In this document: positions 35,638-44,198 of the stretch, piece after piece | Numbering within the stretch: the first letter of the stretch is position 1 | Layout: the number at the start of each line of letters is the position of its first letter | Assembly (NCBI RefSeq): GCF_023015695.1 | Contig: NZ_JALKAS010000002.1 | Coordinates: 640,501-704,500, forward strand | Length of the DNA stretch: 64,000 bases | Source: Jannaschia sp. S6380 | GTDB lineage: Bacteria; Pseudomonadota; Alphaproteobacteria; Rhodobacterales; Rhodobacteraceae | Reading direction: 5' to 3' | The notes under the pieces: model-generated | Databases searched by the model: none | Told to the model about the DNA's origin: nothing | Seen by the model: the letters and a program-made list of their open reading frames with translations, nothing else | Made by a program: the position numbers and the translations under genes

Positions 35638-36168
35638 TCATTTCCGTCGCAGGTGTTCGTCAAGGCGCGGCATGATCTCGACGAAATTGCAGGGCTTGTG
35701 GCGATAGTCGAGCTGCGGCGCCAGGATCGCGTCCCAGGCATCGCGACAGGCCGAAGGCGAACCGGGCAAGGCGAAGAGATACGTCCCTCGCGCCACGCCC
35801 GCGCAGGCGCGGGACTGCACGGCCGACGTGCCGATCTTCTCCATGCTGACGATCGTGAACATCGTGCCGAAGGCGTCGATCTCCTTGTCATAGACGTCGC
35901 GATGCGCCTCGACGGTCACGTCCCGGCCGGTCAGGCCGGTGCCGCCCGTGGTCAGGATGACGTCGATGTCGGGGTTCTCGGACCATTCGCGCAGCTTGCC
36001 GGCGATCATGTCCCGCTCGTCCTGCAGAAGACCACGCGCCGCCAGCACGTGGCCCGCCGCCTCCAGCCGCGCGACCAGCGTATCGCCGGAGCGGTCGTCG
36101 GACGCCTGCCGCGTGTCCGACACCGTCAGGACGGCGATCCGGCAGGGAACGAACGCGCGCTCGGACAT
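35638..36168 (-). CDS. moaB: Molybdenum cofactor biosynthesis protein MoaB
   Basis: 176 residues. MoaB/MogA fold with IAVLTVSDTR, TTGGTGLTGRDVT (phosphate loop) and ALPGSPSACRDAWD. Such proteins adenylylate molybdopterin before metal insertion. The start lies directly behind a dispersed hairpin element whose AGGAAGAGGAGG end also serves as ribosome site. Confidence 0.93.
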   Translation of the reverse strand: MSERAFVPCRIAVLTVSDTRQASDDRSGDTLVARLEAAGHVLAARGLLQDERDMIAGKLREWSENPDIDVILTTGGTGLTGRDVTVEAHRDVYDKEIDAFGTMFTIVSMEKIGTSAVQSRACAGVARGTYLFALPGSPSACRDAWDAILAPQLDYRHKPCNFVEIMPRLDEHLRRK

Positions 36169-36179
36169 CGGGCCTCCTC

Positions 36180-36254
36180 TTCCTCTGGCGAAAAGTACCT
36201 TGGGGGTCCGGGGGCGAGCCCCCGGCGGGTCGGACCGCGCGGGCGGTCCGATCC
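36180..36254 (-). repeat. Dispersed hairpin element, copy 1 (before moaB)
   Basis: On the reverse strand: a stem TCGGACCGC/GCGGTCCGA (36230-36251) just after the GST stop, a second stem CCGGGGG-CTCG-CCCCCGG (36208-36225), then an unpaired tail ACCCCCAAGGTACTTTTCGC running into a purine-rich ribosome site. The same order GGATCGGACCGCC, CCGGGGC stem, ACCCCAAGGTA tail recurs at 60112-60168. The first stem could also terminate the UDG-GST transcript. Confidence 0.75.
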
Positions 36255-36255
36255 T

Positions 36256-37074
36256 TCAGTCGAAATCGGCGGCCGAATGGCGCTCCGGCAGTTTCATCGT
36301 CTCGTCGTCGCCGGAAATGCGGTTGACCTTGCGCCCGCGCAGCACCGCCGGCCGCGCGTCGATGCGTTTGGCCCATTCCACGACATGTTCGTACTCCTGG
36401 ACCGACAGGAACTCCGCAGCGTCGTAGAGCCGCCCCAGGCACAATTGGCCGTACCATGCCCAGATCGCCATGTCGGCGATGGAATAGCTGCCGGCCATCC
36501 ATTCGTGATCGGCGAGGTGCCGGTTCAGCACGTCCAACTGCCGCTTGGTTTCCATCGCGTAGCGGTTGATGGGGTATTCGTATTTCTCGGGCGCATAGGC
36601 GTAGAAATGCCCGAACCCGCCGCCCAGGAACGGCGCGCTGCCCATTTGCCAGAACAGCCAGGACAGCATCTCGGGGCGCGGCCCGCCCAGGAACGCGTCA
36701 TGGCGTTCAGCCAGGTGCAGCATGATTGCCGCGCTTTCGAACACGCGCACAGGCTCTGGGCCGGTCAGGTCCAGCAGCGCGGGGATCTTGGAGTTCGGGT
36801 TGATCTCGACGAAGCCCGATCCGAACTGCGCGCCCTCCCCGATATCGATGGGCCAGGCGTCGTATTCGGCGTCATGGCCGGCCTCCAGCAGCTCCTCGAA
36901 CAGCACGGTGACCTTCACGCCGTTGGGCGTGGCCAGACTGTGTAATTGATAGGGGTGGTCGCCCCGCGGCAGGGGCGCGTCGTGGGTGGCGCCGGCGACG
37001 GGGCGGTTCGTCTTGGCGAAGGTCCCACCGGATTCAGCGTCCCAGGTCCAGACATCGGGAGGCGTGTAGGTCAT
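36256..37074 (-). CDS. yghU: Glutathione S-transferase, YghU/nu class
   Basis: 272 residues. Thioredoxin-like N-domain after an approximately 50-residue lead, with EINPNSKIPAL and FESAAIMLHLAE, then a helical C-domain (GSYSIADMAIWAWYGQL). Nu-class GSTs bind two glutathiones and reduce disulphide bonds or peroxides. Its ATG overlaps the UDG stop as ATGA, so the two genes form a unit. Confidence 0.88.
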   Translation of the reverse strand: MTYTPPDVWTWDAESGGTFAKTNRPVAGATHDAPLPRGDHPYQLHSLATPNGVKVTVLFEELLEAGHDAEYDAWPIDIGEGAQFGSGFVEINPNSKIPALLDLTGPEPVRVFESAAIMLHLAERHDAFLGGPRPEMLSWLFWQMGSAPFLGGGFGHFYAYAPEKYEYPINRYAMETKRQLDVLNRHLADHEWMAGSYSIADMAIWAWYGQLCLGRLYDAAEFLSVQEYEHVVEWAKRIDARPAVLRGRKVNRISGDDETMKLPERHSAADFD

Positions 37075-37871
37075 TCGGCATCCTTCCGGGCCAGGTTCGC
37101 GGACAGTTCGAGCAGATCGGCCCAGGCATCGCGCTTGGCCGCCGGATGCCGCATCAGATAGGCCGGCGGCAGCATCGGCAAGGCGGGACGGCCGAACCCT
37201 TCGGTCCAAGTGCCGCGCAGTCCCGTGACGCCGCGCCGGCCCAGAACCGCGCCGCAGATCTGATTGCCCATCAGGACGAGGACCTTCGGATCGGCCAGTT
37301 CGACGTGCCTTTCCAGAAACGGCATCATCACGGCGATCTCCTCGGGCTCCGGCTCGCGACCCGAGGGCGGTCGCCAGGGCAGAAGGCAGGACAGATAGGC
37401 CGCGCGGTCCCCATCGGCGTGGCCGCGGGCCAGGCCGATCGCGGCCAGCATCCTGTCCAACAACGCGCCCTCATCCCCCGAGAACGGCACGCCCGAGCGA
37501 TCGGCGTCGCGGTCGGGGGCGTCGCCCAGGATCATCACCCGCGCCTTGGGGTTGCCGTCGGCGAACACCGTCGCGCGCGCGCCCAGCCTCAGTTCGCAAT
37601 AGGGAAACGCGGCCACGGCGTCGCGCAGCTCGGCGATCGTCGCGGCGGCGGCGGCGCGGCGCTCCGCCTCGCGCAGGGGGTCGTCGCCGGTCGGTGCGGG
37701 GGGGGCGGCGGACGGGGTCGCGGCCGGTGCCGGACGGGCGGGTTCGGGCTGCCGGTCGGGCAGGTCGAAACGGTTCACGGGGGTCGGGCCGATGGCCTCG
37801 TCGCAGCCCAGTTCGACCAGCCATTCCAGCGTCGCGCGCGCGGTGAAGGGATCGAGGTCGAGGCTATCCAT
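37071..37871 (-). CDS. Uracil-DNA glycosylase family protein (family 4-like)
   Basis: 266 residues. C-terminal two thirds match UDG family 4 (DAPDRDADRSGVPFSG, LPWRPPSGREPEPEE, MLPPAYLMRHPAAK). Key positions differ from the family: motif 1 is GDAPD rather than GEAPG, and the iron-sulphur cysteines are mostly missing (one Cys in PYCELR; W in LPWRPP; M in VMMPF). N-terminal 75 residues are a proline/alanine-rich linker. It may be a cluster-less variant; removal of uracil from DNA is likely but activity is uncertain. Confidence 0.75.
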   Translation of the reverse strand: MDSLDLDPFTARATLEWLVELGCDEAIGPTPVNRFDLPDRQPEPARPAPAATPSAAPPAPTGDDPLREAERRAAAAATIAELRDAVAAFPYCELRLGARATVFADGNPKARVMILGDAPDRDADRSGVPFSGDEGALLDRMLAAIGLARGHADGDRAAYLSCLLPWRPPSGREPEPEEIAVMMPFLERHVELADPKVLVLMGNQICGAVLGRRGVTGLRGTWTEGFGRPALPMLPPAYLMRHPAAKRDAWADLLELSANLARKDAE

Positions 37872-38179
37872 TCGCGCACATTAGTCCCCCATGCCCGGGA
37901 AAGGCCAGCGGTCGCGCGCCGTCCCGCGTCCCGATGGGGCCGTTTCAGAGATCGCGTAGAATCGAACCCTAACGGATCGTAAACACGAGGAAAAATTTCT
38001 CACGGATGCTGCCGACCGGCCCCCGACGCCTTGCGTCGCGGCGTCAACTCTCGCCCTGCCGTGTTCCGCAAGACACAGATCGGGATGGCGCCGAAGATGG
38101 CGATCTGCATGGCCGGCAACTTTCCGCCAATAAGCCCGGTCGCGGGGCATATCCGCGATTGAAGAAAAGAAGGAACGCT
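37872..38179. other. Intergenic region upstream of the lipoprotein gene
   Basis: 308 bp between the divergent UDG and lipoprotein genes. Noticeably AT-richer around 37960-38000 and 38150-38180 (AAAAATTTCTC; AAGAAAAGAAGGA), ending in a strong AAGGA ribosome site. It must hold promoters for both directions; I see no clear dyad or small gene. Confidence 0.5.
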
Positions 38180-38788
38180 ATGAAAATTCATGTAAAATCG
38201 GCAGTTGCAATTCTTGCGGTGGCCGGTCTTTCGGCTTGTGGCGGCGGTGGTGGAGGCGGTGATGCGGCCGGCTTCACCGATCTGCGCGACGATTCCGTGG
38301 CGCTGGCCGACCGCGTCTCGTCACTGCCGCTGACGACCCGGGCTGACATGCCGGTTACGGGAACCGCGACCTACAGCGGTGGTGCAGCCTTCGCCGTCGA
38401 CAGGACGCTCGACGATGTGGTCGACAGCCGGACCGGCGATGCAAATCTGGACGACGATGCGATCACCGCGTTCGGCGATCTGCAGATGACCGCCGATTTC
38501 GACGGAGGCACGATCCGGGGCCGGATCGACGATCTCCGTGACCGCGATCTGGGCGAGATCGACGGCAGCATCGCTCTGCGCGACGGTCGCATCAACGATA
38601 CCGAGTTCCTGGTCGCCGCCGAGGGCACCATTCGCGTCGAGGACGAGTTGGAGCAGATCGACGGCCGGATCGGTGGCGAATTCCGGGGCGATGATGCCGC
38701 GGCCCTGCGCGGTGGCGGCGACGCCACTATTGGAAACTCCGCAGGCACATCGGATCTTGCCATCCTGATCGCGGGCGAAAAGGACTAG
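38180..38788 (+). CDS. Probable surface lipoprotein with TbpB-like barrel
   Basis: 202 residues. Lipoprotein signal MKIHVKSAVAILAVAGLSAC with C20 lipidated, then a polyglycine tether. The mature part repeats strand-turn units like the TbpB barrel: GTATYSGGAAFAVD, QMTADFDGGTIRGRI, IDGRIGGEFRGDDAAALRGG. In TbpB-like proteins the last block reads roughly GxFFGxxAxExGG, and this one fits with small changes. The next gene encodes a Slam-like barrel, the known exporter of such lipoproteins. Ligand unknown; very acidic (many D/E), no iron-site motif visible. Confidence 0.65.
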   Translation: MKIHVKSAVAILAVAGLSACGGGGGGGDAAGFTDLRDDSVALADRVSSLPLTTRADMPVTGTATYSGGAAFAVDRTLDDVVDSRTGDANLDDDAITAFGDLQMTADFDGGTIRGRIDDLRDRDLGEIDGSIALRDGRINDTEFLVAAEGTIRVEDELEQIDGRIGGEFRGDDAAALRGGGDATIGNSAGTSDLAILIAGEKD

Positions 38789-38796
38789 ACGGTCCC

Positions 38797-38826
38797 GACA
38801 GCGGCGCCCGCGCGGGTGCCGCTGTC
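38797..38826 (+). terminator. Strong hairpin between lipoprotein and Slam-like gene
   Basis: Stem GACAGCGGC/GCCGCTGTC with an inner CCCG/CGGG extension, 8 bp after the lipoprotein stop and 21 bp before the next start. No T-run follows, so it probably acts as an attenuator or 3' stabiliser that lowers barrel expression relative to the lipoprotein. Confidence 0.6.
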
Positions 38827-38847
38827 CTGCCGCCGGAGGGTATCGAA

Positions 38848-39861
38848 ATGACGAGATGGGTCCTGACGCTGGCCGCGGCCGTGCTTTCGGTGGGGCTGGC
38901 CGGCCGTGCCGAAGCGGCCTGGGAAGCGGCCGTGCTGTCCGGTTCGGATCGGCTGTTCCTGTATTCGCTGCTGCGCGACCGGCCGGCCGGATACCGACCC
39001 GAGGCGCTGCGCCTGGTCCGGCGCCTCGCCCTGTCCAAGAAGGGGGGGCGACCGGCCTTCGTGGCGCAACGCAGCTTCGACCTGACGCCGGCGCTCGACT
39101 GGGACGAGAACGTCAATGGCGGCACCGCGGCCGACACCCTGACACTTTCGGGCCTGCGGTTCACCGTCGACGATGGGTCGCGTGCCCGCGCCGGCTTCGT
39201 GGCGGGCATCGACGCGGGCGCCGGGATCGCCTTCGCCGTGGCAAGCCGGGTGCGGCTGTCATTCGACGCGCATCTGTCGCTGCGACACGCGCCCGAGCTT
39301 GACCTGAACGATGCGAGGGGCGGCCTGCGGGCCTGCGCCGAGCGCGGCAACCTCGACTGGAGCGCATGGCGTGGCTGCGTCGGGGTTTCGGGGCGCGAAC
39401 GGGCACTGTCCTCAAGCGCCGTCCGCAGCGCCGAGATCGAGCGGATCGGCCTGTTCTCCTCGGGCCTGGGCGATCACGAATGGCGCGCGGGGATCTGGTG
39501 GAACACCGATGGCGAGACGGTGCGCCGTGGCGTTCAGGGGACGTTCCTGACCGCGAACGACCGGGTCGGACTGGTTTCGCTGACGGCGACCGCGGGCAGC
39601 GATGTCCTGGGTGGGACAGCGGCGCTGTCGCGCCGCGTGGCGGGCGCGCCCACACGTTTTTCGGTCGGGCATTTGCGCCAGACGGGCACGCCGCTGCTGG
39701 GTGAACGCCGCAAAGATCGCGTCCTTACCGCCGGCGTCACCCGGCCGGTCGGCAAGCACTTTCGCACCGGCCTTCGCTGGACGCGCCGCCGCTCCACGAT
39801 CGAGGGGTTCGACTCTTCCGGCCTGCGCCTCGATGTCGGGTTTCGCGGGTGGCGGTGGTAG
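38848..39861 (+). CDS. Slam-like outer-membrane beta-barrel
   Basis: 337 residues. Signal peptide (LAGRAEA), a short helical N-part, then alternating strands to a C-terminal aromatic (RGWRW) as in outer-membrane barrels. The order resembles the Slam barrel (surface lipoprotein assembly modifier): WDENVNGG near the first strand, then [16 protein letters not shown] and [14 protein letters not shown] near the end, matching the RxDK...R.TRSN landmarks of Slam. It lacks the long TPR part of canonical Slam. Pairing with a lipoprotein gene supports the role. Start after CCGGAGGG. Confidence 0.6.
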   Translation: MTRWVLTLAAAVLSVGLAGRAEAAWEAAVLSGSDRLFLYSLLRDRPAGYRPEALRLVRRLALSKKGGRPAFVAQRSFDLTPALDWDENVNGGTAADTLTLSGLRFTVDDGSRARAGFVAGIDAGAGIAFAVASRVRLSFDAHLSLRHAPELDLNDARGGLRACAERGNLDWSAWRGCVGVSGRERALSSSAVRSAEIERIGLFSSGLGDHEWRAGIWWNTDGETVRRGVQGTFLTANDRVGLVSLTATAGSDVLGGTAALSRRVAGAPTRFSVGHLRQTGTPLLGERRKDRVLTAGVTRPVGKHFRTGLRWTRRRSTIEGFDSSGLRLDVGFRGWRW

Positions 39862-39916
39862 CGAGCGGCGTGACGCGGGGCTTGATCGCCGTCCCGCCGC
39901 GCCGCATGAGGACGCC

Positions 39917-40849
39917 ATGACCTTCACGCAACGCCACCTGCTGGGGATCGAGCCCCTGCACCCCGTCGAGATCACGGCCCTGCTGGATCTGGCCGATCGC
40001 TATGCCGATCAGACCCGGTCGGGCGGGAAGCATGACGCCGTGCTGTCGGGCCTGACGCAGGTCAACATGTTCTTCGAGAACTCGACCCGCACGCAGGCCA
40101 GTTTCGAGATCGCGGGCAAGCGGCTGGGCGCGGATGTCATGAACATGGCGATGCAGGCGTCCAGCCTGAAGAAGGGCGAAACGCTGATCGACACGGCGCT
40201 GACGCTGAACGCGATGCGGCCCGACCTGCTGGTGGTGCGCCATCCGCACTCAGGCGCGGTCAACCTGTTGGCCGAGAAGGTCAACTGCGCGGTCATCAAC
40301 GCGGGCGACGGGCGGCACGAACACCCGACGCAGGCATTGCTCGACGCGCTGACGATCCGCCGTGCCAAGGGCCGGCTGCACCGCCTGACCGTCGCGATCT
40401 GCGGCGACATCGCGCATAGCCGCGTGGCGCGGTCGAACCTGATCCTGCTGGGCAAGATGGAGAACCGGGTGCGCCTGATCGGCCCGCCCACCCTGATGCC
40501 GCCGCAGGTCGGCGAGTTGGGCGTCGAGGTCACCGACGACATGGAAGAGGGCCTGAAGGGTGCCGATGTCGTCATGATGCTGCGCCTGCAGAAGGAGCGG
40601 ATGGACGGCGCGTTCATCCCGTCCGAGCGCGAATACTATCATCGTTTCGGCCTCGACGCGGCCAAGCTGGCCCATGCGGCCCCCGATGCCATCGTCATGC
40701 ATCCCGGCCCCATGAACCGCGGGGTGGAGATCGACGGGACGCTGGCCGACGATATCAACCGCAGCGTTATCCAGGAACAGGTGGAGATGGGCGTCGCCGT
40801 CCGAATGGCGGCGATGGACCTGCTGGCGCGGGCACGGAGAGTGGACTGA
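39917..40849 (+). CDS. pyrB: Aspartate carbamoyltransferase catalytic subunit
   Basis: 310 residues. Second step of pyrimidine synthesis. Carbamoyl-phosphate site [11 protein letters not shown], then [13 protein letters not shown] and [11 protein letters not shown]. No pyrI is present; the companion is the non-catalytic dihydroorotase encoded 1.2 kb downstream, an arrangement known from class A ATCases where the inactive DHOase serves as scaffold. Confidence 0.95.
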   Translation: MTFTQRHLLGIEPLHPVEITALLDLADRYADQTRSGGKHDAVLSGLTQVNMFFENSTRTQASFEIAGKRLGADVMNMAMQASSLKKGETLIDTALTLNAMRPDLLVVRHPHSGAVNLLAEKVNCAVINAGDGRHEHPTQALLDALTIRRAKGRLHRLTVAICGDIAHSRVARSNLILLGKMENRVRLIGPPTLMPPQVGELGVEVTDDMEEGLKGADVVMMLRLQKERMDGAFIPSEREYYHRFGLDAAKLAHAAPDAIVMHPGPMNRGVEIDGTLADDINRSVIQEQVEMGVAVRMAAMDLLARARRVD

Positions 40850-41476
40850 ACGCGGATTTCCCACTCGATCCGGGCGAGAGAGTCCTCCGGGCGGGACAGG
40901 CCTTCCCGTCGGCTGTTCGTGTTCCGAGCGGCTGACATCCTGCTCGTTCTCATTTCCGCCGTGTGGACGGCATTTGTCGGGTTTGAGTGGCTGGCGGATC
41001 CCCCGGTCCCGCAACCTTCCCCGCATCCTGCCTGTTGACGGTCTTCCTGATTGTCGGCCTGTATCCGACGGCGGGTCGGATCGCCCGGGACGCCCGGATC
41101 CGTCGGGGTACGACTTATGTTCCGACGGATGGCCGCGCGTCGATCCCGCACACGCGTCCCAATCGCAATCGGAGAGAGCGGGCGCTGACGTCTTCGCCGC
41201 TCGTATCTTTTTCGGGATCGCGCGAGGGGCGGGTGACCTTCGACGAAGCAGCGGCGCGTTCGGCGGTCGGCCGGGCCCTTGGTGTCTGGACAGGCGATGG
41301 CGGAAGCTGCACCTTCGGCGCGATCGACCAGCCCGGGGCGGTCTGTCGCCCGGCCCGCGAGAAGGTTCGCCGACTCCGGGATTATCCGGCCGGGTCGGCC
41401 CCGGGGCCAAACCGATCGAACCGCGCGGGCCGCCGTGCGTTGACACGCGACCGCAACCAGCAGAGGTCTGCCGCAC
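40850..41476. other. Region without a confident gene
   Basis: 627 bp between pyrB and the tail-anchored protein gene. A frame continuing after the pyrB stop (40850-about 41039) encodes hydrophobic ADILLVLISAVWTAFVGFEW and ends with a stop, and another frame around 40987 gives TVFLIVGLYP; neither has a good start or ribosome site. Both may be traces of a lost membrane protein. Otherwise I see promoter-like room for the next gene only. Confidence 0.45.
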
Positions 41477-42013
41477 ATGAGCATCAGTATCCCGCCCCGC
41501 GACCCCCGCATCCATGTCTTCTCGGTCTCGGACGGGCCGCTGAAGCTGGCGCATCAGACCTATCTCTCGCGCCTGACCAAGGAGGTGCCGCAGACCACCC
41601 CGCTGGCCGAGGCGCTGGGTGCGCCCATCGACCCGACCTACGCCGAGGTGTTCGCGGTGCGGGATGTCGCACCCATGGGGCTGCGGGCCTATCTGGCCCA
41701 GGCGCATGACATTCCCGCGCCGGTTCTGGAGACTGACGCGGCGCGGCTCGACGCGTTGTCGGGCGACGTGCTGGTGCTGGCGCCCCGCGCGGTGGAGGGG
41801 GTGGAGACGCTCGACCCCCGCCCCGAGTTGACGCTTATCGGCAGCTACGCGCCGGCCGAGGCCGACAATGCCCCCCGCGACCTGCCCCCCGCCGCGAAGG
41901 AGCCGCGCCTGGCGACCCCGGCCGCGTCGACGGGCCGTCCGATGTCGAACCGCATGATCGTGGGTATCGTCCTCGCCGCGCTGGTCCTGGCGGGGCTGGT
42001 CTTCCTTTTCTGA
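41477..42013 (+). CDS. Tail-anchored unknown protein between pyrB and pyrC
   Basis: 178 residues. Soluble alpha-beta N-domain (about 1-125), a proline/alanine linker and a single C-terminal membrane helix (MIVGIVLAALVLAGLVFLF), so it is anchored by its tail with the bulk in the cytoplasm. No family recognised. Position between pyrB and the dihydroorotase-like gene suggests a link to the pyrimidine enzymes, unproven. Confidence 0.68.
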   Translation: MSISIPPRDPRIHVFSVSDGPLKLAHQTYLSRLTKEVPQTTPLAEALGAPIDPTYAEVFAVRDVAPMGLRAYLAQAHDIPAPVLETDAARLDALSGDVLVLAPRAVEGVETLDPRPELTLIGSYAPAEADNAPRDLPPAAKEPRLATPAASTGRPMSNRMIVGIVLAALVLAGLVFLF

Positions 42014-42064
42014 CCTCCGCCTGCGCGATGGACTTGGCGTGGTCCCGGCGATAGGTCCGGGGCC

Positions 42065-43336
42065 ATGACCACGACCCTTTTCACCGATGCCCGCCTGATC
42101 GACCCCGTCGCCGGGGCGGAACGCCGGGGCGACCTGCGCGTGGCCGATGGCCGGATCGCAGGGCCGGGCCCGGCCGATCGGGTGATTGACTGTCGCGGCC
42201 GCTGTCTGGCGCCCGGCATCGTGGATTGGGGCGTCAAGGTCGGCGAGCCGGGGGAGCGCCACAAGGAGAGCTTTCGCACCGCCGGTCTGGCGGCCGCGCG
42301 CGGCGGGGTCACCACGATGGTCTGCCGCCCCGATACCATTCCCGTGATCGACGCCCCCGAGGCGCTGGAATATGTGCGTGACCGGGCGCGCGACGCGGTC
42401 GTCCGTGTCCGCCACATGGCGGCGCTGACACGGGGCCGCACAGGCCGCGAGATGGTGGAGATCGGCTTTCTGCGCGACGCGGGCGCGGTGGCCTTCGGCG
42501 ACGGCACGCATGTGGTCGTGGATACCAAGGTCCTCTCGCGCTGCCTGACCTATGCCGCCAGCCTGGGCGCCGTTGTCGTCGGCCACCCGCAGGACGCGGG
42601 GCTGAGCGACGGTGCCTGCGTCACGAACGGCAAGTTCGCGGCCCTGCGTGGCCTGCCCGGCGTCTCGCCGCTGGCCGAGCGTCTGGGCGTCGAGCGGGAC
42701 CTCGCCCTGGCCGAGGCGACGGGGGTCGCCTATCATCTGGACCAGGTGACGACCGCCGCCGCGCTGCCGGCGCTCCGCTGCGCCCGCGCCGCTGGGCTGG
42801 ACGTGACGGCGGGGACGTCGATCCATCATCTGACGCTGAACGTGCTGGACGTGGCCGCCTATCGGACCTTCTTCAAGGTGACGCCGCCGCTGCGCGAGGA
42901 GGCCGATCGGCTGGCGATCGTCGAAGCCCTGGCCGAGGGCACGATCGACGTCATCTCCTCGATGCACACGCCGCAGGACGAGGAATCGAAGCGGCTTCCG
43001 TTCGAGGAGGCCGCGCCTGGCGCCGTCGGGTTGGAGACGCTGCTGCCCGCGGCGATGCGCCTCGTCCATGCCGGCCATATCGACCTGGCCCGCCTGTGGC
43101 GCGCGCTGTCGCTGAACCCGGCCCGGCGGCTTGGTCTCGAGGGCGGCACGCTCGATGTCGGGGCGCCGGCCGATCTGGTGCTGTTCGATCCCGACGCGCC
43201 CTTCGTCCTGGATCGCTGGTGCCTTGCATCGAAGTCGAAGAACACGCCTTTCGACGGCGCCCGGATGGAGGGGCGCGTGCTGGGAACCTGGGTCGGCGGC
43301 GTGCCCGTTTTCGAGAGGGCGCGCGCCGATGCCTGA
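42065..43336 (+). CDS. pyrC: Dihydroorotase-like protein, probably non-catalytic
   Basis: 423 residues, class I dihydroorotase fold. The zinc-binding HxH, normally DxHVHxREPG, is replaced by DWGVKVGEPG; the catalytic aspartate region (normally ATDHAP) reads SSMHTPQD, with Met at the Asp position. GHPQD and SIHHLTLN are kept. Without HxH and Asp, hydrolysis is unlikely; like Pseudomonas pyrC', it probably supports the PyrB dodecamer. A true DHOase should be elsewhere in the genome. It ends 8 bp into plsY. Confidence 0.85.
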   Translation: MTTTLFTDARLIDPVAGAERRGDLRVADGRIAGPGPADRVIDCRGRCLAPGIVDWGVKVGEPGERHKESFRTAGLAAARGGVTTMVCRPDTIPVIDAPEALEYVRDRARDAVVRVRHMAALTRGRTGREMVEIGFLRDAGAVAFGDGTHVVVDTKVLSRCLTYAASLGAVVVGHPQDAGLSDGACVTNGKFAALRGLPGVSPLAERLGVERDLALAEATGVAYHLDQVTTAAALPALRCARAAGLDVTAGTSIHHLTLNVLDVAAYRTFFKVTPPLREEADRLAIVEALAEGTIDVISSMHTPQDEESKRLPFEEAAPGAVGLETLLPAAMRLVHAGHIDLARLWRALSLNPARRLGLEGGTLDVGAPADLVLFDPDAPFVLDRWCLASKSKNTPFDGARMEGRVLGTWVGGVPVFERARADA

Positions 43337-43931
43337 ACTGACGACACCGGGCGCTTGGATGCTGATCGCGGCGATCCTGTCCTACCTGATCGGCGCGGTT
43401 CCCTTCGGGATCGTCATGGCGCGGCTGTTCGGGCTGGGCGACCTGCGACGGATCGGGTCCGGGAACATCGGCGCGACCAACGTCATGCGGACGGGCAACA
43501 AGCTCGCCGCGTTCCTGACCCTTCTGGGCGACGCCGGCAAAGGGGGGCTGGCCGTCCTGTGCGCGCGCCTGACCCTTGGCGAGGACGCGGCCCAGCTGGC
43601 CGGTCTGGCGGCCTTCGTGGGCCATGCGTGGCCCGTCTGGCTGGGCTTTCGCGGCGGCAAGGGGGTGGCCACGTTCCTGGGCACGGTCCTGATGCTGGCG
43701 TTTCCGCTGGGCCTGGCGGCCTGCGCGACGTGGCTGGCGGCGGCGGCGATCACGCGCATCTCGTCGCTCGGGGCAATCGCGGCCGCCGTGGCGACGCCGC
43801 TCTGGGCGCTGTGGCTGCGGCCGGACGCCGTGGGGCTGGGCGTGGTCTTCGCGGTGATGATCGTGGTCTTCCATCGCCACAACATCGCCCGCCTGCGCGC
43901 CGGGACGGAGCCGCGGATCGGCCGGAAATGA
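43329..43931 (+). CDS. plsY: Acyl-phosphate:glycerol-3-phosphate acyltransferase
   Basis: 200 residues, five predicted membrane helices. First acylation step of phospholipid synthesis, using acyl-phosphate from PlsX. The three loop motifs are present: GSGNIGATNVMR, GDAGKGGLAV and FRGGKGVATFLG. Overlaps the upstream dihydroorotase-like gene by 8 bp and the downstream small gene by ATGA. Confidence 0.95.
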   Translation: MPELTTPGAWMLIAAILSYLIGAVPFGIVMARLFGLGDLRRIGSGNIGATNVMRTGNKLAAFLTLLGDAGKGGLAVLCARLTLGEDAAQLAGLAAFVGHAWPVWLGFRGGKGVATFLGTVLMLAFPLGLAACATWLAAAAITRISSLGAIAAAVATPLWALWLRPDAVGLGVVFAVMIVVFHRHNIARLRAGTEPRIGRK

Positions 43932-44194
43932 CCCGCGCCGCGGCCGTGGCCCGCGCGTTGACGGATTTGCCGCTGGGCACCTTCCGGGGGCGTTCGCAGG
44001 GTAGGGACTGGCTGGTCACGCGCAGCCTGTTCGCCGGCGGCGCGTCCGAGAAGCTGGTGGCGCGGGCCCTGGACGGGTCGGATTACGTCAGCCTGAACCT
44101 CTATCGCCTGCAGGCCGGTCCGCGGCTGAAGCCCTGCGAGATGCCGGCCGAGAAGGTGGCCGGCTTCGTGCTGGACCTCGTGCCGCAGACCTGA
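43928..44194 (+). CDS. Small unknown protein coupled to plsY
   Basis: 88 residues, ATG overlapping the plsY stop. Soluble, no domain recognised; contains RGRSQGRDWLVTRSLFAGG and YVSLNLYRL, suggesting a small beta-rich fold. Probably cotranscribed with plsY. A peptide-like role in lipid metabolism is only suggested by position. Confidence 0.65.
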   Translation: MTRAAAVARALTDLPLGTFRGRSQGRDWLVTRSLFAGGASEKLVARALDGSDYVSLNLYRLQAGPRLKPCEMPAEKVAGFVLDLVPQT

Positions 44195-44198
44195 CCCG

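Noticed and set aside
40987..41709. 240-residue forward frame covering the pyrB downstream gap
   Set aside because: Overlaps the well-supported tail-anchored gene by over 200 bp and has random-like, Arg/Pro-rich sequence.
40250..43078. 942-residue reverse-strand frame across pyrB, the gap and dihydroorotase
   Set aside because: Opposes real genes and has shadow-like composition; it also crosses a non-coding gap without change in character.
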